Of a stretch of DNA of 64,000 bases, positions 43,520 through 53,741 are shown one piece after another; position 1 is the first letter of the stretch, and every line of letters begins with the position of its first letter. Source of the stretch: Myxococcota bacterium (lineage in GTDB: Bacteria > Myxococcota_A > UBA9160 > UBA6930). Under the pieces are notes generated by a model. It made no database searches and was not told the origin of the DNA. It was given only the letters and a program-made list of their open reading frames with translations. The translations under genes were made by a program, and so were the position numbers. The stretch covers positions 62,001-126,000 of the forward strand of contig JANQFK010000070.1 in the NCBI GenBank assembly GCA_028277885.1, in the 5' to 3' direction.

Positions 43520-44443
43520 ATGGCGACCCCCATCGACGGTGAGAAGGTCTGGCTCGACGGCGAGCTGGTGGACTGGGGGGACGCCAACGTCCCGATCCTC
43601 ACCCACACCCTGCACTACGGCCTCGGCGTGTTCGAGGGCATACGCTGCTACCGCACCGCCGACGGCCGCTCGGCGGTGTTCCGGCTGCCCGAGCACGTGC
43701 GGCGCCTGTTCGAGTCGGCCCACATCAACCTGATGGAGGTCCCGTTCACCCGCGCCGCGGTGACCGACGCGATCCTCCAGACGCTGCGCGCCAACGGGCT
43801 CGAGGAGGGCTACGTGCGCCCCCTCGTGTTCATCGGGGCCGGCGCCATGGGGCTGAACCCGGGCGACAACCCGATCCGCGTCGCGGTGGTGGTGTGGCCC
43901 TGGGGCGCCTACCTGGGCGAGGACGGCCTCGAGCAGGGCATTCGCGCCAAGGTGTCCACCTTCGTGCGCCACCACGTCAACGCGAAGATGACCAAGGGCA
44001 AGACCTGCGGCGACTACGTGAACTCGATCCTCGCCAAGCGCGAGGCGCTCCTCGACGGCTACGACGAGGCGATCCTGCTCGACACCGACGGGCGGGTCTC
44101 CGAGGCGAGCGGCGAGAACATCTTCATGGTGCGGGGCGGCGAGATCGTGACGCCGCCGCTGCCGACGATCCTCGACGGCATCACGCGGGCCTCGGTGATC
44201 GAGGTGGCGCGGGACAAGGGCATCCCGGTGACCGAGAAGGACCTCACCCGGGACGAGCTCTACATCGCCGACGAGGTGTTCCTCACGGGCACCGCCGCCG
44301 AGGTGACCCCGATCCGCGAGATCGACCACCGCCGCATCGGCGAGGGCCGCCGTGGCCCGATCACCAAGACCCTCCAGGACGCCTTCTTCGCCATCGTGGC
44401 CGGCCGCGAGCGCAAGTACGAGAGCTGGCTCACCTACGTGTAG
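43520..44443 (+). CDS. ilvE: Branched-chain amino acid aminotransferase
   Basis: IlvE (PLP fold type IV), 307 residues, transaminates Val, Leu and Ile with 2-oxoglutarate. PLP Lys161 sits in KGKTCGDYVNS. THTLHYGLGVFEGIR is the family N-terminal signature, and EASGENIFMVR and FLTGTAAEVTPI bind the cofactor phosphate. The ATG is 17 bp after the previous gene; GGAGAG precedes it closely. The length matches bacterial BCAT. It is not next to other ilv genes. Confidence 0.93.
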   Translation: MATPIDGEKVWLDGELVDWGDANVPILTHTLHYGLGVFEGIRCYRTADGRSAVFRLPEHVRRLFESAHINLMEVPFTRAAVTDAILQTLRANGLEEGYVRPLVFIGAGAMGLNPGDNPIRVAVVVWPWGAYLGEDGLEQGIRAKVSTFVRHHVNAKMTKGKTCGDYVNSILAKREALLDGYDEAILLDTDGRVSEASGENIFMVRGGEIVTPPLPTILDGITRASVIEVARDKGIPVTEKDLTRDELYIADEVFLTGTAAEVTPIREIDHRRIGEGRRGPITKTLQDAFFAIVAGRERKYESWLTYV

Positions 44444-44446
44444 AGA

Positions 44447-44503
44447 GGGGACGTTCCGGAGAGGCCCCGGCGATGGAAAGGCAGCTTTGGAAGGAACGTC
44501 CCC
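44447..44503. repeat. Inverted GGGGACGTTCC arms around the radical SAM start
   Basis: GGGGACGTTCC at 44447-44457 and GGAACGTCCCC at 44493-44503 are perfect 11-bp inverted arms identical to the outer ends of the 31-bp palindrome at 33737-33802. The 35-bp interior holds the start codon of the next gene, and the right arm is translated as part of its codons 7-11. It looks like a second, diverged member of the same element family. Confidence 0.7.
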
Positions 44504-45363
44504 GCCGCGCAGAGTGCTTTCCGCGTGAGGTGAAGCAGATCCTGACGCGCACCGGGGGGTTCCTCTCGGGGTTCACCCACTCGCTGCAGCCGTACACGGG
44601 CTGCGAGTTCTCCTGCGCGTACTGCTACGTGCGCGAGATGGCGGTGCAGAAGACCAACCCCCACGGGCTGCCCTGGTCCCAGTGGGTCTCGCCCAAGACC
44701 AATGCGCCGGCGCTGCTCGCCCGGGTGGCGCGCCGTGGCGGGGGCGGCGGGCTCGCGAAGGCGCGGATCTTCTGCTCCTCCTCGACGGATCCCTACACGC
44801 CCCGGGAGCGCCACTTCGAGCTGACCCGCGGCTGCCTGGCGGTGATGGCCGAGCACCCGCCCGCGGTCCTGGTGGTGCAGACGCGCAGCCCCCTGGTGCT
44901 GCGCGACCTCGACCTGCTGCGCCGCATTCCCCGGGTGGTGGTGAGCGTCAGCGTCACCACCGACGACGAGCAGGTGCGCCGGCTGTTCGAGCCGAACGCG
45001 CCGGGGCTCGGGCGCCGGCTCGAAGCCCTGGCCGCACTGCGCGAGGCCGGGGTGCGCACCCAGGCCGCGGTGGCGCCGCTGCTCCCGTGCGACCCGGAGC
45101 GCCTCGCGCGGCGTCTCGACGCCGTGGCCGACCGCGTGGTCGTCGACGACTTCTTCCGCGGCGACGGCGCCGGCGGCCGCCGCAGCCGCGCCGCCCTCGA
45201 GCGCCTGCGCGAGCAGGGCCTCGGCCACTGGGCGGAGCCCGGCTACGCGGGCCGGGCCGCGGACGCCTTCCGCCGGGTGCTGGGCGCGGAGCGCGTGGTG
45301 GAGAGCGAGGCCGGCTTCAACGACCTCGCCTGGCTCGGCGCCGCCGCCACCCCGCTCAGTTGA
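44473..45363 (+). CDS. SplB-like radical SAM protein
   Basis: 296 residues. The radical SAM cluster motif is C-x3-C-x2-C (Cys44, 48, 51 in GCEFSCAYCYV), followed by the [VI]REMAVQK segment and SSSTDPYTPRERHFELTR, which mark the spore-photoproduct-lyase-like (SplB-related, Rv2578c-type) subfamily. These are widespread in non-spore-formers, with function unproven, possibly DNA repair or tRNA/protein modification. The ATG has GGAGAGG 8 bp upstream. The first 10 residues (MERQLWKERP) are partly encoded by the inverted-repeat element, so the present N-terminus may be recent. Its 3' end overlaps convergent hspQ by 8 bp. Confidence 0.82.
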   Translation: MERQLWKERPRRAECFPREVKQILTRTGGFLSGFTHSLQPYTGCEFSCAYCYVREMAVQKTNPHGLPWSQWVSPKTNAPALLARVARRGGGGGLAKARIFCSSSTDPYTPRERHFELTRGCLAVMAEHPPAVLVVQTRSPLVLRDLDLLRRIPRVVVSVSVTTDDEQVRRLFEPNAPGLGRRLEALAALREAGVRTQAAVAPLLPCDPERLARRLDAVADRVVVDDFFRGDGAGGRRSRAALERLREQGLGHWAEPGYAGRAADAFRRVLGAERVVESEAGFNDLAWLGAAATPLS

Positions 45364-45682
45364 CCCGCTGGGCGGTGCGGTAGCGGCCCTCCACGAAGCC
45401 CTCGAAGAAGCGCTCCACCAGCGGGTGGCGGATCGGTCGCGGCTCCGGGTCGGTCTCGAGGTTGCGCTCGGCCACGTAGGTGGTGTGCTCCGCGTCGTGG
45501 ACCAGCACGTGGTACCAGGGCGCGTCCCGGGGCGGGCGCGAGCGCGCCATCTGCTCGTACCACTCGTCGCTCTGCTGGAAGGTGGCGTCCACGTCCACCA
45601 CCACCCCGCGGTACTCGAACAGCCGGTGCTGGACGACCTCGCCGACGGCGAAGCGCGCACCCGGATCCACCGTGCCGGCCAC
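45356..45682 (-). CDS. hspQ: HspQ / hemimethylated-DNA-binding (YccV) domain protein
   Basis: 108 residues of the HspQ family, a Lon specificity-enhancing heat-shock protein in enterobacteria. Family blocks are FAVGEVVQHRLFEYRGVVVD, then PWYHVLVHDAEHTTYVAERN, ending NPLVERFF-like (here HPLVERFFEGF). The GTG start has AGGAGG 6 bp upstream. Divergent from the ribbon-helix-helix gene. Confidence 0.88.
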   Translation of the reverse strand: MAGTVDPGARFAVGEVVQHRLFEYRGVVVDVDATFQQSDEWYEQMARSRPPRDAPWYHVLVHDAEHTTYVAERNLETDPEPRPIRHPLVERFFEGFVEGRYRTAQRVN

Positions 45683-45762
45683 GGCCCCCTCCTGGCTCGG
45701 GACCCACGCAACCTACCGGAATCCCGACCGCTTCGGCAGGCCCCTCGGATCGGGGTCGACAA

Positions 45763-45781
45763 TGTATCACGTTGTGTTACA
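45763..45781. promoter_or_regulatory. Operator-like dyad upstream of the RHH gene
   Basis: TGTATCAC(GTT)GTGTTACA is an 8-3-8 inverted repeat with one mismatch, 8 bp before the ATG at 45790, in a short AT-rich patch. TACAAA (45777-45782) could be a -10 box, with TCGACA (45755-45760) as a weak -35. A dimeric regulator bound here would block transcription or translation start of the downstream gene; autoregulation by its RHH domain is the simplest guess. Confidence 0.5.
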
Positions 45782-45789
45782 AACTGGGC

Positions 45790-46407
45790 ATGCATCGTGA
45801 CTTCTGCGGAGGGGCCGGTTTCCGCGGGGAGACGGGCCGAGGAGAGCGTCGGGAGCGGCGTCGCCGCCACTCGCGACGCAAGGAGCGGATCCTGCACACC
45901 CGGATCTCCGACCAGCTCTCCGAGGACATCCGCCGGGTGGCCGAGGACCTGCGGGTCCCCGTGTCGAACCTGGTGCGGAACGTCCTCGAGGAGGTGTTCA
46001 GCGCCGTCGAGCAGATGAGCGACGACGTGGGAGACCTGTTCGACGAGGTGGTGGAGGAGGCCGAGTACGCGCGGGAGCGGATGGAGGAGTTCCAGGCCCG
46101 GCGCCGCGCGCGTCGCCGGCGCCGCGAGGCCCGGGACACCACGGCCCGCGAGGCGTCGGAGCCCGCCCAGCCCGCTGAGCCGGCCGCGGTGCCCGAGACC
46201 CCGGGCGCGTCCTCCGAGGCCGCGCCGGACTTCCCGGAGGTCGTGGCCTGGCAGCCCGTGCTACTCAACTCGAGGCAGCGCTGCGCGGCCACGGGGCGCG
46301 AGCTCGCGCCGGGCGAGGAGGCCCACGTGGGGCTCACCGCCACCGGGCTCTCCGGCATCTACCTCTCGCGGGAGGCGATGCAGGAGCGGGGCGCCGCCGA
46401 CTCCTGA
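45790..46407 (+). CDS. Ribbon-helix-helix (CopG-like) protein with C-terminal extension
   Basis: 205 residues. After a basic N-terminal stretch, residues about 36-70 form a ribbon-helix-helix DNA-binding motif (ILHTRISDQLSEDIRRVAED then VPVSNLVRNVLEEVF). A coiled-coil-like acidic helix (about 70-105), an Arg-rich segment, an Ala/Pro/Glu linker and a C-terminal 50-residue unit (VLLNSRQRCAATGRELAPGE) follow. It is likely a transcription factor or DNA-organising protein. The ATG at 45790 lacks a clear ribosome site; a TTG six codons upstream lies inside the operator-like dyad. Confidence 0.65.
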   Translation: MHRDFCGGAGFRGETGRGERRERRRRHSRRKERILHTRISDQLSEDIRRVAEDLRVPVSNLVRNVLEEVFSAVEQMSDDVGDLFDEVVEEAEYARERMEEFQARRRARRRRREARDTTAREASEPAQPAEPAAVPETPGASSEAAPDFPEVVAWQPVLLNSRQRCAATGRELAPGEEAHVGLTATGLSGIYLSREAMQERGAADS

Positions 46408-46454
46408 GCACGGCCCGAGCGGCACCACCCGGCGGGCCCCCACGGAGGCCCGCC

Positions 46455-47438
46455 GTGACCCTCGACGAGCTCACCACCCCGGCCCTGCTGGTCGAGTCCG
46501 CCGCGTTCGAGGCGAACCTCGCCGCCATGGCGAAGGCGCTCCCGGGCGAGCGGCTGCGGCCCCACGTGAAGGCCCACAAGTGCACCGCCCTGGCGCGCCG
46601 CCAGGCGGCCCTCGGCCACCGCGGCTTCACCTGCGCGACCGTGCGCGAGATGGAGGGCCTCGCCGCGGCCGGGCTGGGGCAGGACCTGCTCCTCGCCAAC
46701 GAGGTGCTCGACGCGCGGCGTCTGGGCGCCCTCGACGCCCGGGTCACCGTGGCGGTGGACTCGCCGGAGACCGTGGCAGCGGCGGCCGACGGCGGCGTGG
46801 GCGAGGTGCTGGTGGACGTGAACGTCGGCCTGCCGCGCTGCGGCTGCCCGCCCGCCGAGGCCGGCCGCATCGCCGACCTCGCACGCCGGCGCGGCCTCGA
46901 GGTGCGCGGCGTGATGGGCTACGAGGGCCACCTCCAGATGCTGGACGATCGCGGCCGCCGCGAGGAGGCGACGGCCGAGTCGATGGCCCTCCTCGTCGCC
47001 GCCCACGCCGACGTGGGGGGCGAGGTGATCTCCGCCGGCGGCACCGGGACCTACGACTGCAACCGGGTCGCCACCGAGATCCAGGCGGGCTCCTACGCCC
47101 TCATGGACACCGCCTACGCGAAGCTCGGGCTGCCCTTCCGGCCCGCGCTCTCGGTGCTCTCGACGGTGATCTCCGTCTCCGAGGGCTACGCGGTGGCGGA
47201 CTGCGGCCTGAAGGCCCTGGGCATGGACCACGGCAACCCGACCGTCGAGGGCGCGAAGGTCTGGTTCTGCTCCGACGAGCACCTGACCTTCCAGCCCGAG
47301 GCGCGTCTCGCGCCGGGCGCGCGCATCCGCGTCTGGCCGGCCCACGTGGACCCGACCGTGGCGTACCACGAGGCCATGCACCTCGTCGCGGGCGACGAGG
47401 TGCTGGAGCGCTGGCCCGTGGACCTGCGCGGCTGGTAG
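46455..47438 (+). CDS. DSD1-family PLP enzyme, D-threonine aldolase-like
   Basis: 327 residues with an alanine-racemase-type N-terminal barrel and a D-serine dehydratase-like C-terminal domain. The PLP Lys is Lys39 in LRPHVKAHK, the usual PHxKxHK motif. In the C-terminal domain the metal pair reads PAHVDPT (His-x-Asp); D-threonine aldolases use His/Asp, while eukaryotic-type D-serine dehydratases use His/Cys. So an aldolase acting on D-threonine or D-3-hydroxy amino acids is favoured. The GTG start has GGAGG 6 bp upstream. Stand-alone gene between the RHH gene and a convergent small exported protein. Confidence 0.8.
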   Translation: MTLDELTTPALLVESAAFEANLAAMAKALPGERLRPHVKAHKCTALARRQAALGHRGFTCATVREMEGLAAAGLGQDLLLANEVLDARRLGALDARVTVAVDSPETVAAAADGGVGEVLVDVNVGLPRCGCPPAEAGRIADLARRRGLEVRGVMGYEGHLQMLDDRGRREEATAESMALLVAAHADVGGEVISAGGTGTYDCNRVATEIQAGSYALMDTAYAKLGLPFRPALSVLSTVISVSEGYAVADCGLKALGMDHGNPTVEGAKVWFCSDEHLTFQPEARLAPGARIRVWPAHVDPTVAYHEAMHLVAGDEVLERWPVDLRGW

Positions 47439-47465
47439 CTGGTGGCGGCCGGCGGCCGCCCGGCC

Positions 47466-47762
47466 CTAGTGCGAGCCGAGCGGGTCCACGAACACGAACT
47501 TGGCGGGCTCCACCAGCATCGCGTCCACGGTGAGGTGCAGGTCCTGGGGCCGGGTGACGGCGGTGACGCCGGCGACGGGCACCCACAGCAGCGCGCTCAC
47601 GCCCAGCATGGCCAGGCCCAGGGGCCGCATCAGCGCGGCGTCGACGACGGCCGGAGCGGGGTCGAGGTCGACCTTGCCGACGTCGGTGCCGGCGAAGGCC
47701 GGGGTGGCGACGAGGGCGACCACCGCGAAGGCGGCCACGAGAGTGCGGAAACGACGAAGCAT
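47466..47762 (-). CDS. Small exported protein of unknown function
   Basis: 98 residues with a Sec signal peptide (LRRFRTLVAAFAVVALVATPAFA), then a second hydrophobic segment (ALMRPLGLAMLGVSALLWVPVA) and a polar tail with VEPAKFVFVDPLGSH. Small proteins of this build (a single membrane pass and a V.PA.F.FVRPLG end) are common conserved hypotheticals in proteobacteria. The ATG has AGGAGGGG upstream at good spacing. It is divergent from the metallophosphoesterase gene (202-bp gap). Confidence 0.7.
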   Translation of the reverse strand: MLRRFRTLVAAFAVVALVATPAFAGTDVGKVDLDPAPAVVDAALMRPLGLAMLGVSALLWVPVAGVTAVTRPQDLHLTVDAMLVEPAKFVFVDPLGSH

Positions 47763-47964
47763 GGGGGTCCCCCCTCCTGTTGGAAGCGTCGATGAGGCGC
47801 TCGAAGGCTCATCGGAACGCGAAATCGCGAACTGAAGCTGCGCGTGGGCGCTCCCCGGCACTGCACGCGCGTGGGCACGCAGCTCGAGGGACAAGGCCCG
47901 GCGCCGCCTTCCGAAGCCCGGGCTCCACCCGACCGCGGAGCGTCGCCTGCTAGGCTCCCGCGTC

Positions 47965-49128
47965 ATGCGGCTGCGCTGGCCCCGGATCCTGGTGGCCCTT
48001 CTGGCCCTGGGCGTCGTCCTCCTCGTGCTGGCGGGCGCCCACCTCTACGTGGCCCGGCGGCTGGTGCTCGACCCGGGCCTCGGGGAGCCGCTGCGCTCCG
48101 TCGCGCTCTTCGCCATCGCGGCCCTCGGCGTGAGCCTGGTGCTCTTCCCGCTCGCGGAGCGCGGCATGAAGCCGGCCCGGCTGCGGCCCCTCGCCTGGGC
48201 GCCGGCGCTCTGGATGGGCGCCGCCTTCCTGATCCTCACCCAGCTGCTGGTGAGCGACGCGCTGCTCTGGCTGATGGGCGCGGCCTCGCCCGAGCCGGGC
48301 CAGACCACCGCGGCCCTGCGCTTCCGCGCCTTCGCGGTGGTGGGCCTCACCGCCCTCGGCACCGGCGTCGGCCTGCGCTCGGTGCTCGCCGGCCCGGAGC
48401 TGCGACGCATCGAGGTGGTGCTCGAGCGCCTGCCCCGCGCCCTCGACGGCTTCCGCATCGCCCAGATCAGCGACGTCCACATCGGTCCGCTGCTGGGACG
48501 CGAGTTCGCCGAGGCGGTGACGGCGCGGGTCGGCGAGCTGGCGCCGGACCTGGTGGCGATCACCGGCGACCTGGTGGACGGCTCCGTCGACCACCTGGCC
48601 GAGGACGTCGCGCCCTTCGCCGGGCTCTCGGCGCCCCACGGCGTGTGGTTCGTCACGGGCAACCACGACCACTACGCCGGCGCCGATCCCTGGGTGGCCC
48701 ACCTCGAGGGCCTCGGCATCGAGCCGCTGCGCAACCGCCGCGTCTCCATCGAGGTCGGCGGCGCCGGCTTCGACCTCGCGGGCGTCGAGGACCACCGCGG
48801 CGACTGGGTGCGGGGCTCGCCCGAGGACCTCGACGCCGCCCTCGCCGGCCGCGACCCCGAGCGCGCCGTGGTGCTCCTCGCCCACGACCCGAGCACCTTC
48901 GTGAAGGCCTCGCGCCTCGGCGTGGACCTCCAGCTCTCGGGCCACACCCACGGCGGGCAGATCTGGCCCTTCCGCCACTTCGTGCGCCTCGCGGTCCCCT
49001 TCGTCGAGGGCCTGCACCGCCGCGGCGCGAGCCAGCTCTACGTGAGCCGCGGCACGGGCTTCTGGGGCCCGCCGATCCGGCTCTTCGCGCCGGCGGAGAT
49101 CACCGAGATCACCCTGCGCGCGGCCTGA
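47965..49128 (+). CDS. Membrane-anchored metallophosphoesterase
   Basis: 387 residues: four N-terminal TM segments (residues about 8-125), then a calcineurin-like phosphoesterase domain on one face of the membrane. All metal motifs are seen: SDVHIG (D-x-H), GDLVDG, GNHDHY, LAHDP and SGHTHGGQ. This resembles YaeI/YkuE-type enzymes, some of which act on UDP-lipid A precursors or cyclic nucleotides; the substrate is not determinable. The ATG is followed at once by a basic residue and TM1. The next gene starts 13 bp later. Confidence 0.87.
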   Translation: MRLRWPRILVALLALGVVLLVLAGAHLYVARRLVLDPGLGEPLRSVALFAIAALGVSLVLFPLAERGMKPARLRPLAWAPALWMGAAFLILTQLLVSDALLWLMGAASPEPGQTTAALRFRAFAVVGLTALGTGVGLRSVLAGPELRRIEVVLERLPRALDGFRIAQISDVHIGPLLGREFAEAVTARVGELAPDLVAITGDLVDGSVDHLAEDVAPFAGLSAPHGVWFVTGNHDHYAGADPWVAHLEGLGIEPLRNRRVSIEVGGAGFDLAGVEDHRGDWVRGSPEDLDAALAGRDPERAVVLLAHDPSTFVKASRLGVDLQLSGHTHGGQIWPFRHFVRLAVPFVEGLHRRGASQLYVSRGTGFWGPPIRLFAPAEITEITLRAA

Positions 49129-49141
49129 TCCCGGAGGAGCC

Positions 49142-49921
49142 ATGGCCTACGCGACCCTGGAGCTCGAGCGGGAGGGCCCGGTGGTCCGGGTCTGGCTGGC
49201 ACGGCCCGAGCGGCTGAACGCCCTCGACGGGACGGCCCTCGAGGAGATCGCCGACTGCTTCGACCGGCTCCAGACCGACTTCGACGCCCGCGTCGTGGTG
49301 CTCGGCGGCCGCGGCCGCAGCTTCTGCGCGGGTGCGGACCGCCGCGACCCGCCCGCCGCGCAGGTGCTCGCGCCGGAGTCCGGCGCCAGCCCCCGCCAGC
49401 GCCGCCACGCCAGCCAGCTCGGACGCCGCGCCCTCGCCGCCATCGAGCGCCTCGAGGCGGTGACGATCGCCCGGCTCCAGGGCCACGCGATCGGCGGCGG
49501 GCTGTGCCTGGCCGTCGCCTGCGACTTCCGGGTCGCCGCCGAGGGCACCCAGCTGCGCGTGCCCGAGGTCGAGCTCGGCATCCCGCTCTCCTGGGGCGCC
49601 ACGCCGCGGCTGATCCGCGACGTGGGCCTGCCCCGCGCCCGGGAGATCATCCTGCTGTGCGAGGCCTTCGATGCGGGCCGCGCCCTCGACTGGGGGCTGC
49701 TGAACCGCGTCGTGCCCGAGGCCGAGCTCGACGCCTGCGTGGAGCAGCTCGCCGCGCGCCTCGCCGCGCTGCCCGAGATGGCGGTGCACATGACCCTCAC
49801 CCAGCTGCGCGGCTACGCGGCGGGCGCGGGCCTCGGCGACCCCAGCGAGGCCGACGGCGACCAGCTGCTGGCCGCCATGGGGAGCGCGGCCGCCCGCGCC
49901 CGCTTCGGCGAGAAGCCGTGA
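49142..49921 (+). CDS. Enoyl-CoA hydratase/isomerase (crotonase) family protein
   Basis: 259 residues, cytoplasmic, acting on an acyl-CoA. The oxyanion-hole segments are GRGRSFCAGADRRD and LQGHAIGGGLCLAVACDF. The distal catalytic Glu is kept (RVPEVELGIPLSWG), but the proximal Glu of the usual GGGxEL motif is replaced (GGGLCL). So classic hydratase chemistry with two Glu is doubtful and an isomerase, hydrolase or lyase activity is as likely. GGAGGAG lies just before the ATG. Confidence 0.85.
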   Translation: MAYATLELEREGPVVRVWLARPERLNALDGTALEEIADCFDRLQTDFDARVVVLGGRGRSFCAGADRRDPPAAQVLAPESGASPRQRRHASQLGRRALAAIERLEAVTIARLQGHAIGGGLCLAVACDFRVAAEGTQLRVPEVELGIPLSWGATPRLIRDVGLPRAREIILLCEAFDAGRALDWGLLNRVVPEAELDACVEQLAARLAALPEMAVHMTLTQLRGYAAGAGLGDPSEADGDQLLAAMGSAAARARFGEKP

Positions 49922-49933
49922 GGGCGGCGGCCC

Positions 49934-50674
49934 CTAGCCGCTCAGCAGCAGCGCGGCCCCCAGTCCGGCCAGCGCGATCCAGGCCGCGTTGCGGAAGCGC
50001 TCCGAGGCTACGCGCCCGGCCAGGGCCACGCCGGTCAGGCTGGCCAGCACCACGAGGGGTGCGGCCACGAGGGCGTCGCGCCAGACCGCTGCGTCGATCA
50101 GCCCCTGGCCGATGGCGAGGGGGAGCCGCGTCAGGCCGAGCACGAAGAAGGTCGCCTGCACGGTGGCCTTCAGCGCGAGGATCGCCTCGTGGCGCGCGTA
50201 GAGGTAGGCGACCAGCGGCGGACCGCCGGTGTTGAAGGCGCCGCCCAGCAGCCCGGCGAGCAGCCCCATGGCGGCGGCGCGCAGCCGCGACTCCGTGGGG
50301 TGGAGGCGCGGGCTCGCCAGGTTCCAGAGCGCGATCGCCACGATGGTGGCGCCGAGCAGCCGCACCAGCAGCGCGCCGTCGAGGCGGGAGAGCGCCGTCA
50401 CCCCGATGGCCACGCCCACCAGCAGCGCGGGCACCAGCGGCCGCAGCACCCGCCACAGCACCTCCCGGCGCAGGCGCAGGAAGAGCGAGCCCGTGAGCGC
50501 GAGCCCCGTCACGTTCACCACCCCGGCGGCGTGGATCACGTCCTGGGAGAGGGTGAGGCCCGTCATCGCGATGATGCCGAAGCCGAAGCCGAAGAAGCCC
50601 TGGGTGAGGGCCGCCGTGGCGAGGATCGCGACGGCGACCCCTGCGCTCCAGGTCTCGCTGGGGATCTCGGGCAC
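49934..50674 (-). CDS. TauE/SafE-type (DUF81) membrane permease
   Basis: 246 residues with about eight TM segments and the family's two-fold repeat: TQGFFGFGFGIIAM near the N-terminus and GLLGGAFNTGGPPLVAYLYA in the second half. Members export or import sulfite, sulfoacetate or related anions; the ligand here is unknown. The GTG at 50674 (GGGAGG 4 bp upstream) starts just before TM1; in-frame sequence beyond it is unlike the family. It is divergent from uvrA with a 107-bp gap. Confidence 0.85.
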   Translation of the reverse strand: MPEIPSETWSAGVAVAILATAALTQGFFGFGFGIIAMTGLTLSQDVIHAAGVVNVTGLALTGSLFLRLRREVLWRVLRPLVPALLVGVAIGVTALSRLDGALLVRLLGATIVAIALWNLASPRLHPTESRLRAAAMGLLAGLLGGAFNTGGPPLVAYLYARHEAILALKATVQATFFVLGLTRLPLAIGQGLIDAAVWRDALVAAPLVVLASLTGVALAGRVASERFRNAAWIALAGLGAALLLSG

Positions 50675-50781
50675 GGGGCCTCCCGGCGGGGCGCCCACCC
50701 TAGCGGACCTGCCCTCGCGAATCCTCGTCGGTGCGCTGGCGGATCGGACGCGGACGAACCACACTCCCTGGCTCTCCCCCC

Positions 50782-53622
<2,841 letters not shown>

Positions 53623-53741
53623 GGCGCCCCGCCCCGGGTCGGGAGATTCCCCGAGCCGGATCGTCGGGTGAAGCGCGTCCGGGTTTCCCCGCTCGTGACA
53701 TCGCGCCTCGATTCCGATGGGTCCGCCAGAGGAGGGGTCCA

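Noticed and set aside
50731-50781. Earlier start for uvrA
   Set aside because: The extra 17 residues are Arg/Gly/Pro-rich and precede the family's normal N-terminus; the ATG at 50782 fits.
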